In this document: positions 27,106-35,086 of the stretch, in pieces
How positions within the stretch are numbered: position 1 is the stretch's first letter
Layout: every line of letters starts with the position of its first letter
Assembly: GCF_001941945.1 (NCBI RefSeq)
Contig: NZ_CP015584.1
Location: forward strand, 62,001-126,000
Source: Roseomonas gilardii
Lineage (GTDB): Bacteria > Pseudomonadota > Alphaproteobacteria > Acetobacterales > Acetobacteraceae
Reading direction: 5' to 3'
DNA length: 64,000 bases
The notes under the pieces: model-generated
Seen by the model: only the letters and a program-made list of their open reading frames with translations
The model's database searches: none
What the model was told of the DNA's origin: nothing
Program-made: the position numbers and the translations under genes

Positions 27106-27238
27106 GCGATCGTTTCCTTATCGTTGGCGCGGGAAGCCTGGACGAGCGGCGACGATCGCGTCAAGGCGGGGCGCCGGGGATGCGGCGCCGTCCCTGGCTT
27201 GACCCTGCGGCGGATTGGTCAACAAGCTGAGATTTGCC

Positions 27239-28678
27239 ATGTCCTGGGGAGGCTCACGGTTGCGACCACGCGGCGGGAAGGGCGGTGCCTCTCATATCGG
27301 CCTGCCGCCGGCGCTGCTCCGCGCGGCGCCCCTGCCGCGGCACGCCTTCGGCAGCATGCTGCGGCATCCGACGCGGGTGATCCCGCTCGCCTTCCTGGTG
27401 GTGATCCTGCTGGGCACCGCGCTGCTGATGCTGCCCCCGGCGCGGAGCGGCGGGGAGGGGGCGCCGCTTGTCACCGCGCTCTTCACGGCCACCTCGGCCA
27501 CCAGCCTGTCCGGCATCTCGGTCGTGGACATGGCGACCTACTGGGCCTTTCCGGGGCAGGTGGTGATCCTGCTGCTGATGCAGGCGGGCGGGCTCGGCAT
27601 CCTCACGGGCGCGACGCTGCTCGGCCTGCTGGTCCGGCGGCGCATCCGGCTGTCCTCGCGGCTCATGACCCAGGCGGAGATGCAGGTGATCGCGCCGGGG
27701 GATGTGGCCGCGATCCTGCGGCTGGTCCTGGCGATGACGCTGGGGACCGAGTTGCTGGTGGCGGGGACGCTCTGCCTGCGGCTGCGCCTCGCCTATGGCA
27801 TGGGATGGGGGGAGGCGGCCTGGACCGGGGTCTTCCACGCGGTCTCCGCCTATACCAATGCGGGTCTGTCCACCTATGGCGACAGCCTCGTGCGCTTCGG
27901 CTCGGACCTCGCGGTGACGGGGCCGGTGATGCTGGCGGTGCTGGCGGGCGGGATCGGGGTGCCGGTGGTCCATGACCTGCGCCGCGCGCCGTGGGCGCCG
28001 GAACGCTGGAGCCTGCACACGCGGCTCACCCTGATCGGCAGCGGCGCGCTGCTGCTGCTCGGCTGGGCGGGGGTGCTGGCCTATGAATGGGGCAATCCGG
28101 CCACGCTGGCGGGGCTGTCCGTGCCGGAGCGCGTGCATGGTGCCCTGTTCCATGCGGTGATGACGCGCTCGGGCGGCTTCAACACCGTGGATGTCGCGGC
28201 GATGCGGCCGGAGACGCTGCTTCTCAGCAGCGCGCTGATGCTGATCGGCGGTGGCAGCGCCAGCACGGCGGGCGGCATCCGGGTGACGACCTTCATGCTG
28301 CTGGGCCTGGCCGTCTGGGCGGAGGTCCGGGGGTCGCCCGATGTCAACGTCTTCGGCCGGCGGCTGCCGGAATCCCTGTTGCGGCAGGCGCTGACGATCG
28401 CGCTGCTGGCGATCGGGGTGGTCAGCATCGCCACGCTGCTGCTGCTGTCGATGACGGATCTGCCGACGGAGAAGGTGCTGTTCGAGGTGGTGTCCGCCCT
28501 GGCGACGGTCGGATTGTCCGCGGGGGTTTCCGCCGACCTGCCCATGCCCGGGCTCGTGATCCTGGCCGGGCTGATGTTCCTGGGCCGGGTGGGCACGGTG
28601 ACCATCGCCACGGCCCTTGCGCTGCGTGGCACCCGGGCCACCTACCGCTATCCGGAGGAGCGCACCATCGTTGGCTAG
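27239..28678 (+). CDS. ktrB: Potassium uptake protein, TrkH/KtrB family
   Basis: This 479-residue membrane protein is read from the ATG at 27239; a TTG at 27215 is in frame. It has the four-repeat M1-P-M2 architecture of the TrkH/Ktr superfamily. Pore-loop glycine regions are visible in TATSATSLSGISVVD, VSAYTNAGLSTYGD, MTRSGGFNTVDV and ALATVGLSAGVSADLP. The GGGSASTAGGIRVTTF segment is the intramembrane loop region that gates KtrB. Length and paired regulator favour KtrB over TrkH. It imports K+ with the cytosolic KtrA encoded immediately downstream. Confidence 0.9.
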   Translation: MSWGGSRLRPRGGKGGASHIGLPPALLRAAPLPRHAFGSMLRHPTRVIPLAFLVVILLGTALLMLPPARSGGEGAPLVTALFTATSATSLSGISVVDMATYWAFPGQVVILLLMQAGGLGILTGATLLGLLVRRRIRLSSRLMTQAEMQVIAPGDVAAILRLVLAMTLGTELLVAGTLCLRLRLAYGMGWGEAAWTGVFHAVSAYTNAGLSTYGDSLVRFGSDLAVTGPVMLAVLAGGIGVPVVHDLRRAPWAPERWSLHTRLTLIGSGALLLLGWAGVLAYEWGNPATLAGLSVPERVHGALFHAVMTRSGGFNTVDVAAMRPETLLLSSALMLIGGGSASTAGGIRVTTFMLLGLAVWAEVRGSPDVNVFGRRLPESLLRQALTIALLAIGVVSIATLLLLSMTDLPTEKVLFEVVSALATVGLSAGVSADLPMPGLVILAGLMFLGRVGTVTIATALALRGTRATYRYPEERTIVG

Positions 28679-28685
28679 GAATCCC

Positions 28686-29342
28686 GTGAAGACCGATGCG
28701 GGGGTCGTGGTGATCGGGCTCGGCCGTTTCGGCGGCGCCGTGGCGCAGTCGCTGATCCGCACGGGGCATGAGGTGCTGGGGATCGACGAGGACCCCGAGC
28801 TGGTGCAGCGCTGGGCGGACGACCTGACGCATGTGGTGCAGGCGGACACGACCGATGCCGATACGCTGCGCAGCCTGGGCGTGGCGGAGTTCCAGCATGT
28901 CGTGGTGGGCATCGGCACCAACCTGGAGGCCAGCGTTCTGACGGTGCTGGCGCTGAGCGAGATGGCCATCCCGCAGATCTGGGCCAAGGCGCTGACCATC
29001 AACCACGGGCGCATCCTGGAGCGCACGGGCGCGCACCACGTCGTCTATCCCGAGATGGCGATGGGCGAGCGCGTGGCGCATCTGGTGACGGGCAAGATGA
29101 TCGACTTCATCGAGTTCGACGACGGATTCGCCATCGTGAAGACCCGCGCCCCGGCCGAGGCGGTGGGCCGGACCCTGGAGGAATCCGCGCTGCGGTCGCG
29201 GCACGGCATCACCATCGTGGGCGTGAAGCGGCGCGGGGCCGATTTCACCTATGCCCGGCCGGAAACGCGGGTGGAGGCCGGGGACCTGCTGATCGTGTCC
29301 GGCCCGACGAAGCTGGTGGAAGCCTTTGCCGCGCTGACCTGA
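28686..29342 (+). CDS. ktrA: Potassium uptake regulatory subunit, TrkA/KtrA (RCK) protein
   Basis: A GTG start at 28686 with an AGGA site six bases upstream gives 218 residues, the usual KtrA length; a TTG at 28671 would overlap ktrB. An RCK_N Rossmann domain (GLGRFGGAVAQSLIRTGHEV, with the adenine-binding acid in GIDEDPELV) spans residues 1-135. An RCK_C domain follows to the end (GITIVGVKRRGADFTYARPET). It forms the nucleotide-gated ring under KtrB and opens the channel when ATP binds. It follows ktrB with 7 bases between stop and start, so they form a two-gene operon. Confidence 0.92.
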   Translation: MKTDAGVVVIGLGRFGGAVAQSLIRTGHEVLGIDEDPELVQRWADDLTHVVQADTTDADTLRSLGVAEFQHVVVGIGTNLEASVLTVLALSEMAIPQIWAKALTINHGRILERTGAHHVVYPEMAMGERVAHLVTGKMIDFIEFDDGFAIVKTRAPAEAVGRTLEESALRSRHGITIVGVKRRGADFTYARPETRVEAGDLLIVSGPTKLVEAFAALT

Positions 29343-29362
29343 GCGGGTGGGGGCATACCCGC
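29343..29362. terminator. Hairpin between convergent ktrA and copper genes
   Basis: GCGGGT at 29343-29348 pairs with ACCCGC at 29357-29362 around an 8-base loop, inside the 29-base gap between convergent stops. It is a weak candidate for a bidirectional terminator. Confidence 0.35.
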
Positions 29363-29371
29363 CCGATGGGG

Positions 29372-30967
29372 TCAGGGCGCCACCGGCAGGCTGACCACCG
29401 CATCGGCCTGTTCGAAATCGCTGAGGAGGATCTCGGCGCGCAGGGTCCAGTCCCCGGGCAGGGCCAGTTCCGGTCCTTCCAGCACGAAGCGCCCCGGCGC
29501 CTCCTCCCGCATCGGGCGGCGGAGGCCGGCGATGCCCGCCCCGGGCCGCGACATCTCCAGCCAGACTTCCTTCGCGGCGAAGGCGGTGCCATCCGGGCGG
29601 GCCAGCCAGAGATCGATGCGGTTCGGCCCGGCCCGGGCCGGCCTCGCCTGGAGGGTGACGGAAAGCCCCGCCACCTCGGTCGCGACGGTGACGCCGTCCT
29701 CCGGCGCGGCGTGGTGGTGGTCCTGTGCTCCCGCCTGGTGGGGGGAGGTCATGCTCAGCACGGCGGTGGCGGCCAGGACCAGCGTCGCCAGCGCTGCCTC
29801 GGCCATGATGCTGCGGCGCAGGGACGAGGGGGCGGAGGGGCGGCCGAGGGCCAGGGCCGGGGTGAGGCGCCGGTGGTTCAGCCCGGCCAGGGCGAGCAGC
29901 AGCAGGGCGCCGCCGGCCTTCGCCAGCAGCAGCGTCCCGTAGGTCGTTTCCAGCAGGGCGGATGGGCCCGGCAGGTGCAGCGCCGCCTGGGTCACGCCGC
30001 TCAGCAGCAGCAGGGCGACGGCGGGGATGGCGATGGTGGCGAAGCGCCGCACCGCCGGCAACGCGCCTGCCCCGTCGCGGCGCAGCAGGGCCCAGAGGGG
30101 CAGGAAGGCCCCCAGCCAGAAGGCCGCCGTCAGCGCATGGAGGGTGAGCAGGAGGCGGGCCGGAAGGCCGCCTGTGGCGGCATGGCCGGACAGGCTCAGG
30201 CCGCCCGCCGCCAGGACGGCGCCCGCCAAGCCGAGGAGACGGGCGAGGCGAGTGCCCCGGCCGCCGAGGGCGATCGCCACCAGGGCGAGGCCGAGCGCCA
30301 CGGTGGCGTCCCGCGCGAAGACGGTGGAGGCCCGGGCGGCGATCCAGGTCCCGCCCTGCAGGAGCGCGCCGGGGCCGGGGGCCGCCAGCATGCTGCCGCC
30401 CTGCACTCCGATGCCGAGAACCGCCGCCAGGATGCCGGCGCAGGCACCGGCCTGCATCCAACGGAGCATGGCCGCGGACGGCGGCGCGATCGCGGCGTGG
30501 AACAGGGCGCCGCCCGCGCCGAGCATGAAGCCCAGATACAGGGCGAAGCGCAGGATCTCCGCCGCCTCGGTCCAGATCGTCCCCTCGGCCGGGGCGGTGG
30601 CGGTCCCTTCCGGTGCCATGCCGATGCCGAAGGCGATGGCGCCGCTGACCGGGTGCCCGTCGGCGGAGATGATCCGGAAGCTGGCAAGGTAGGTGCCGGG
30701 GGGCAGCCGCGGGGGCATTGGCGCCCCGATGGTGGCGCTGTCCTGTCCCGTCCCGTGGGACAGGACCGTCACGCCGCCCGGCCCCGCCAGCCGGAGGTCG
30801 AGGGGGGTCACCGCCTCGTCGAAGCGCAGCACCAGCCGGTCCGGCGGCTGCGCGAGGCTGGCGCCGTCCGCCGGGTCGCTGCCCAGCAGCGCGGCATGGC
30901 CCCAGGCACCGGAAAGAGGCACCAGCCACAGGCCGCACAGCAGGAGCAGCGGAAGCAGGCGGCGCAC
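29372..30967 (-). CDS. CopC-CopD fusion with C-terminal copper-handling domain
   Basis: The 531-residue protein uses a GTG start. A signal peptide ends at AWG, leaving an N-terminal histidine (HAALLGSDPADG) as in CopC proteins that bind Cu(II) through the amino-terminal histidine brace. SADGHPVSG closes the CopC domain near residue 110. Eight transmembrane helices of CopD type occupy about residues 135-415. A periplasmic tail with DHHHA and a YtkA-like beta domain (about 430-531) follows. The fusion is expected to pass copper from periplasm to cytosol. It lies 10 bases after ycnI, in one minus-strand operon with PCuAC. Confidence 0.88.
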   Translation of the reverse strand: MRRLLPLLLLCGLWLVPLSGAWGHAALLGSDPADGASLAQPPDRLVLRFDEAVTPLDLRLAGPGGVTVLSHGTGQDSATIGAPMPPRLPPGTYLASFRIISADGHPVSGAIAFGIGMAPEGTATAPAEGTIWTEAAEILRFALYLGFMLGAGGALFHAAIAPPSAAMLRWMQAGACAGILAAVLGIGVQGGSMLAAPGPGALLQGGTWIAARASTVFARDATVALGLALVAIALGGRGTRLARLLGLAGAVLAAGGLSLSGHAATGGLPARLLLTLHALTAAFWLGAFLPLWALLRRDGAGALPAVRRFATIAIPAVALLLLSGVTQAALHLPGPSALLETTYGTLLLAKAGGALLLLALAGLNHRRLTPALALGRPSAPSSLRRSIMAEAALATLVLAATAVLSMTSPHQAGAQDHHHAAPEDGVTVATEVAGLSVTLQARPARAGPNRIDLWLARPDGTAFAAKEVWLEMSRPGAGIAGLRRPMREEAPGRFVLEGPELALPGDWTLRAEILLSDFEQADAVVSLPVAP

Positions 30968-30977
30968 AGGTCCCGCC

Positions 30978-31478
30978 TCAGCCCTTGGGCGTGATGCGGA
31001 CGGCGAAGGCCGGGGCGCGCAGCGTCCCGCCGGATGCGGAGGGGCGCTCGATCCAGCGGGTCACCTTGCCGCCCTCGCATTCCTGCACGATGGGGAAATA
31101 GACCGTCTGGCCGGGTTCCTTCGGCGTCTGCACCCGCAGGACGAACTCCTGGTAGAAGGCGTCGGGCAGGTTGCCGCCCCGCCAGGCGACCTCCCGGACC
31201 GGCGCGCTCTCGCCATGGCCTCCGGGTGCGGCGGTGCCTTCCTCGGTCACGGTGGTCAGGGTCCAGCCGGCCAGGGGCATCGGCTTCACGTTGCGGAAGC
31301 CCTCGGGGATCTGCACCCGGATGCCGGTGGTGGACGCGCCGTCGCAGCCATGCGGCACGCGGATGGCCACGCGGAGGTAGCTGTCCGCCGGCATGGCGGA
31401 CTGGTCCAGCGTCACATGCGCGGCGGCCGGGAGGGCGAGGAGGCTGGCGCCGAAGGCGACGGCGAAGCGGTTGAGCAT
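30978..31478 (-). CDS. ycnI: YcnI-like DUF1775 copper-binding protein
   Basis: This 166-residue exported protein starts MLNRFAVAFGASLLALPAAAH. Cleavage at AAA would expose histidine as residue 1 of the mature protein (HVTLDQSAMPADSY), as known for YcnI copper sites. Other family marks are RVPHGCDGASTTGIRVQIPEG and the conserved tryptophan region AGWTLTTV. The C-terminal membrane anchor of Bacillus YcnI is absent, so this is a soluble periplasmic form. It sits between the PCuAC and CopCD genes and probably helps bind or deliver Cu(II) there. Confidence 0.9.
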   Translation of the reverse strand: MLNRFAVAFGASLLALPAAAHVTLDQSAMPADSYLRVAIRVPHGCDGASTTGIRVQIPEGFRNVKPMPLAGWTLTTVTEEGTAAPGGHGESAPVREVAWRGGNLPDAFYQEFVLRVQTPKEPGQTVYFPIVQECEGGKVTRWIERPSASGGTLRAPAFAVRITPKG

Positions 31479-31512
31479 GGGCGGTCTCCGTGGTGTCGGG
31501 CGTGGCGGGGGA

Positions 31513-31983
31513 TCAGTGATGGCCATGCGGGCCGGTGGCACCCGCCGCCTGCACCGGCACCTGTACGGTGATGGCGCCGGCATGTTCGAAGGTCAGGGTG
31601 ACAGGGACGGCCTCGCCCACCCGCATCGGGGCCGAGAGGCCGACCAGCATGAGATGCAGGCCGCCGGGGCGCAGGGTGACGCTGCCGCCCGCCGGGATTT
31701 CGATGGCCTGGACCGGCTGCATGCGCATGACGTCGCCGTCGCGCACCGTGGTGTGCAGCTCCGCCGCGCGGGGCAGGGGGCTGCTGGCGGAGAGCAGGCG
31801 GTCCGGCGCGGTGCCGGTGTTCCGGATGGTCAGGAACACGCCGCCCGTGCCGCCCTGCACCGCCGCCCGGGCCCAGGGCTGCTCGATGCCGATGGTGCCC
31901 GGCTGCTGTGCCAGGGCGGGAAGGGTGGCCAGGAGGGGCGGGAGGAGCAGGGCCGGCAGCAGCCGGCGGCGAAACGGCGCCAT
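31513..31983 (-). CDS. PCu(A)C copper chaperone (DUF461)
   Basis: This 156-residue secreted protein has a signal peptide ending at ALA near residue 24. The copper site H-x(10)-M...H-x-M can be traced from HTTVRDGDVM through to GGLHLML. The tail ends in GPHGHH, which could add metal affinity. PCu(A)C proteins deliver Cu(I) to the CuA site of cytochrome c oxidase subunit II. A CuA-type subunit II gene lies 9 kb away at 21560, supporting that role here. It is in the same minus-strand operon as ycnI (34 bases apart). Confidence 0.92.
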   Translation of the reverse strand: MAPFRRRLLPALLLPPLLATLPALAQQPGTIGIEQPWARAAVQGGTGGVFLTIRNTGTAPDRLLSASSPLPRAAELHTTVRDGDVMRMQPVQAIEIPAGGSVTLRPGGLHLMLVGLSAPMRVGEAVPVTLTFEHAGAITVQVPVQAAGATGPHGHH

Positions 31984-32161
31984 GACGGGGGGGTTCCTTG
32001 CGTGGACGGAAGACTGGCCCGGCCGGATGTCCGGTGGGCGGCAGCGATGCATGAGGGGGAGGCCGGAGGGCCGGGGCCGGGCCGGAAAGGAACCCGGCCG
32101 CGCGGCCCGCATGGCGAATGGCCGCACGGGCGGAGAGCCCGGGCGGCGGCCATGTCAGGGT

Positions 32162-32536
32162 TCAGGCGATGGGTGGGGCGCGGGGTTGCTGCGGCGGGCC
32201 GCGGGGCGGGATCGGCGGCAGGCCGGGCCGGGTGGCGTCATGCGTGACCACCGCGAAGCCGGTGGGCTGGAGCAGGACCGCCGGAGGTGCCGGCGGGAGC
32301 ACGACGCCCATGTGGTGGCACATCGGGCAACCCGGATGCGGGCTGGCCTTCGGAACCTCCTGGCCGTCCGGCCCCACCAGGATGGTGCGATGGGGGCCGG
32401 AAGGACTGCACAGCTCCACGAGCTGCGCCGCGGCGGTGCCGGTGAAGGGGCGAAGGCAGGCCGGGAGCGCCGCCGACCACTGCAGGAGGAGCAGCACGGC
32501 CACAAGGCTCAGGAAAGGGCGGCGGGCCTGGCGCAT
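32162..32536 (-). CDS. DUF2946-like exported protein with CPMCHH motif
   Basis: This 124-residue protein has an N-terminal hydrophobic segment (residues about 8-25) that acts as signal or anchor. A central cysteine/histidine cluster GCPMCHHMG (around residues 69-77) is a likely Cu or other metal site. The end is proline-rich. The layout fits DUF2946 proteins, which accompany copper-transport genes in proteobacteria. It lies about 180 bases upstream of the PCuAC gene on the same strand, so it is probably the first gene of the copper cluster. Confidence 0.75.
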   Translation of the reverse strand: MRQARRPFLSLVAVLLLLQWSAALPACLRPFTGTAAAQLVELCSPSGPHRTILVGPDGQEVPKASPHPGCPMCHHMGVVLPPAPPAVLLQPTGFAVVTHDATRPGLPPIPPRGPPQQPRAPPIA

Positions 32537-32643
32537 GGGGGACGGTATCCCTATCAGCCGCGGCAGGCCTTGTCACCGTCCCGAGGGCCGGTGTTCGGAC
32601 GTCAGCACTCGGCGCGTTTTCCCCGGCCCGGGGGCCGCGCCCG

Positions 32644-33711
32644 TCACGCCGTGCCGTCCAGCCAGGCCACCTGGCTGCCATGGGCCTGCGCGGTGGCGAG
32701 CCGCCGCTCCATGCCGCCCGGCCAGAGGGTCAGGCGCAGCTCCGGCCGGGCCTCGGGGGTGGGCGGCTCGAAGCGCAGCCAGGCGAGCGGTGCCTGCGGG
32801 CTGGCCCGCGCTCCGCGCTCCCGCAGCGTTCCGGCAATGTCCTCGCGCGTTTCCCCGGGCATGTATTGCCACATGATGGAATGGTACAGGACGGTGGCGC
32901 GCCCGGCCGCCGTTCCGGCCAGACGTTCCCGGACCCAGGGGGCCGCGTCGGCCCGTTCCACGCGCTGCCCGGCGGCCCGCGCCACGGCGATGGCGCCGTC
33001 CAGCCGGGCCAGGCGCTCGCGCTGGTCCGCCCAGACATAGGCGCGCAGGCGAAGGCGCTGGGCAAGGTCCTCCAGGTCGATCGGCGAAAGGTCGCAGGCC
33101 CGGCGCGACGCCACGCGCAGCGGCGCATCCAGCGGCGGCAGGCCGCCCTCCCAGGCCGGAGCCAGATGCACGGGGCTGGCCGGGTCGCCCCAGGACGCGC
33201 CGCCCAGACGGTAGTGGAAGCGGTCCCAGACCGTGTTGAGGCCAGCGCTGGCGCCGATCTCCAGCAGGTCCAGCGGCAGGCCGGTATCCCGCGCGATCCG
33301 CAGGAATCCGCCGAGCAGCACGCCGGATCGTCCGACCTCGTTGGTCTGCGGCGCGGAGGCCAGGAAGCCCTCGATGAAGGCATGATGGGTTGTCAGGACA
33401 CTGGGCAGAAGCGGGGCGAGGCGTTCCGGGCCTGCCTCCGCCCGGGGCGGATAGGCGGCGGCGAGTTCCGGCGCCGCGCCGCCCAGCACCAGCGCATGCA
33501 GCGCCCCCGCCAGCCGCAGCGGCAGCGCATCGGCCACCGGGTCGCCGGGCCAGTGGCCCAGCAGCGCCGCCGTGCGGCCGCCGGCGGCGAGATCGGCGGC
33601 AAGCAGGCGCAGCAGCCCGGCGGTGAAGGGCGAGCCCAGGCTGTCGCACCAGCCGATCTGTTTGGCGAAGCTGGCGAGGATCCTGTCCCGTTCCGGCGGT
33701 GTCTCGGGCAT
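32644..33711 (-). CDS. DUF2332 family protein
   Basis: This 355-residue cytosolic protein starts at 33711, six bases after an AGGAG site; an in-frame ATG at 33753 lacks such a site. DUF2332 features are seen: ASFAKQIGWCDSLGSPF near the N-terminus, and LLEIGASAGLNTVWDRFHY, which resembles a SAM-binding motif I. VLYHSIMWQYMPGETRE and a C-terminal beta region follow. The motif suggests a methyltransferase-like fold, but no activity is established for the family. It is divergent from the HTH-citrate synthase gene with 66 bases between starts. Confidence 0.82.
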   Translation of the reverse strand: MPETPPERDRILASFAKQIGWCDSLGSPFTAGLLRLLAADLAAGGRTAALLGHWPGDPVADALPLRLAGALHALVLGGAAPELAAAYPPRAEAGPERLAPLLPSVLTTHHAFIEGFLASAPQTNEVGRSGVLLGGFLRIARDTGLPLDLLEIGASAGLNTVWDRFHYRLGGASWGDPASPVHLAPAWEGGLPPLDAPLRVASRRACDLSPIDLEDLAQRLRLRAYVWADQRERLARLDGAIAVARAAGQRVERADAAPWVRERLAGTAAGRATVLYHSIMWQYMPGETREDIAGTLRERGARASPQAPLAWLRFEPPTPEARPELRLTLWPGGMERRLATAQAHGSQVAWLDGTA

Positions 33712-33777
33712 CCGCATCTCCTGCGCTTGACGCGGCAAGGAGGATCGCGGCACGGGTTGTCGTCAATCTTGATCGAG

Positions 33778-34953
33778 ATGATCAACATCACCGAGACCGG
33801 CCCGCCCCATCTGACTGCCCAGGAGGCCACGGCGCGCCTCGGCGTCTCGCGGCAGACCCTCTACAGCTATGTGAGCCGTGGCCTGGTGCGTGCCGTCGCG
33901 GCGCCGGACGATCCGCGGCGCAGCCTCTATGATGCGCAGGACGTGGCCCTGCTGCTGGAACGGCGGGGACGGGGCCGGGCGAGGCGGGACATCGCGGCCT
34001 CCACCACCGACTGGGGGGAGCCGGTGCTGCGCTCCTCCCTGACGCTGATCGATGGCGGTGGGTTCCGCTATCGCGGCCAGGATGCGGTCGCCCTGTCGCG
34101 GCGGGCCTCGCTGGAGGAGGCGGCCGCCCTGCTCTGGGGCTTCCCGGTCGCGCCCGCCGCCCCGCCGGAGGGGCCTGTCCCGGCGGGGGAACGGCCGCTC
34201 GAACGGGCGCTGCGGGCGGTGGCCACCGAGGCGGCCCGCAGCGACTGGGCGCTGCACCCGCCCCGGATCGCGGCGGGGGCGGCCCGGCTGCTGGGCCTCG
34301 TGGTGGAGGCGGTGGCCGGGGAAAGCAGGAAAGGGGAAGGCGCCGCGCATGACCGGCTGGCCGCCGCCTGGGGCCTCGACGGCCGGGGGGGCGAGCTGCT
34401 GCGCCGGGCGCTGGTGCTCTGCGCCGACCATGAGCTGAACGCCTCCGCCTATGCCGCGCGGGTCGTCGCCTCCACGGGCGCCTCCCTGGCCGCCTGCGTG
34501 CTGGCCGGCCTCGCCGCCCTGTCCGGCCCCCGGCATGGCGGCATGACCGACCGCGTCCGCGCCCTGGCGGCGGACCCGGAGGTGCGGCGCGATCCGGTCA
34601 GGGCCCTCGGCGCCCGGCTCGCGCGGGGGGAGGAGATCCCGGGCTTCGGCCACCGCCTCTATCCGCAGGGCGATCCGAGGGCCATGGCGCTGCTGGAAGG
34701 TTTCCCGGTCCCGGAAGCGTGGCGGGAGATGATGCGAGCGGCCGAGACCCTGACGGGGCTCCGCCCGACCGTCGATGTCGCCCTGGCGCTGATGGAGGAA
34801 TGCCTCCCCCTGCCGCCGGGGGGCGGGCTGGGCATCTTCGCCACCGGCCGGACGGTTGGATGGATCGCCCATGCGCTGGAGCAGCGCGCCGATGGAAGGC
34901 TGATCCGGCCGCGCGCCCTCTATGCCGGGCCGGGGGCCGGGGGCGGGGGTTGA
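33778..34953 (+). CDS. Citrate synthase family protein with N-terminal helix-turn-helix
   Basis: This 391-residue protein begins with an excisionase/MerR-like HTH (residues about 8-60, LTAQEATARLGVSRQTLYSY and RRSLYDAQDVALLLERR). A citrate synthase fold follows. The catalytic set appears intact: histidine in DHELNASAYA, histidine in PGFGHRLYPQGDPRA, and the aspartate in PTVDVALALM. GPRHGG and IAHALEQ are also typical. It could be an active citrate/methylcitrate synthase, a DNA-binding regulator that senses oxaloacetate or acyl-CoA, or both. It is divergent from the DUF2332 gene and followed by a transporter gene after 133 bases. Confidence 0.85.
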   Translation: MINITETGPPHLTAQEATARLGVSRQTLYSYVSRGLVRAVAAPDDPRRSLYDAQDVALLLERRGRGRARRDIAASTTDWGEPVLRSSLTLIDGGGFRYRGQDAVALSRRASLEEAAALLWGFPVAPAAPPEGPVPAGERPLERALRAVATEAARSDWALHPPRIAAGAARLLGLVVEAVAGESRKGEGAAHDRLAAAWGLDGRGGELLRRALVLCADHELNASAYAARVVASTGASLAACVLAGLAALSGPRHGGMTDRVRALAADPEVRRDPVRALGARLARGEEIPGFGHRLYPQGDPRAMALLEGFPVPEAWREMMRAAETLTGLRPTVDVALALMEECLPLPPGGGLGIFATGRTVGWIAHALEQRADGRLIRPRALYAGPGAGGGG

Positions 34954-34990
34954 GGGCCGGTCTTGGGGGCCATTCCGGGGGCGCCAGGGG

Positions 34991-35022
34991 CCGAAAACGA
35001 ATGGCCACGACCGAAAACGAAT
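34991..35022 (+). repeat. Direct repeat CCGAAAACGAAT x2, period 20 bp
   Basis: Two exact 12-base copies lie at 34991-35002 and 35011-35022, exactly 20 bases apart. They are 65-96 bases upstream of the MFS transporter start at 35087. Two helical turns between copies suits side-by-side binding of a regulator on one face of the DNA. Confidence 0.5.
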
Positions 35023-35086
35023 ACCCGGCCGGCCATCCCGCCGCAGCAAGATGGCCGGGCCGCGAGTAACCAACAGGGAGGGGCCG

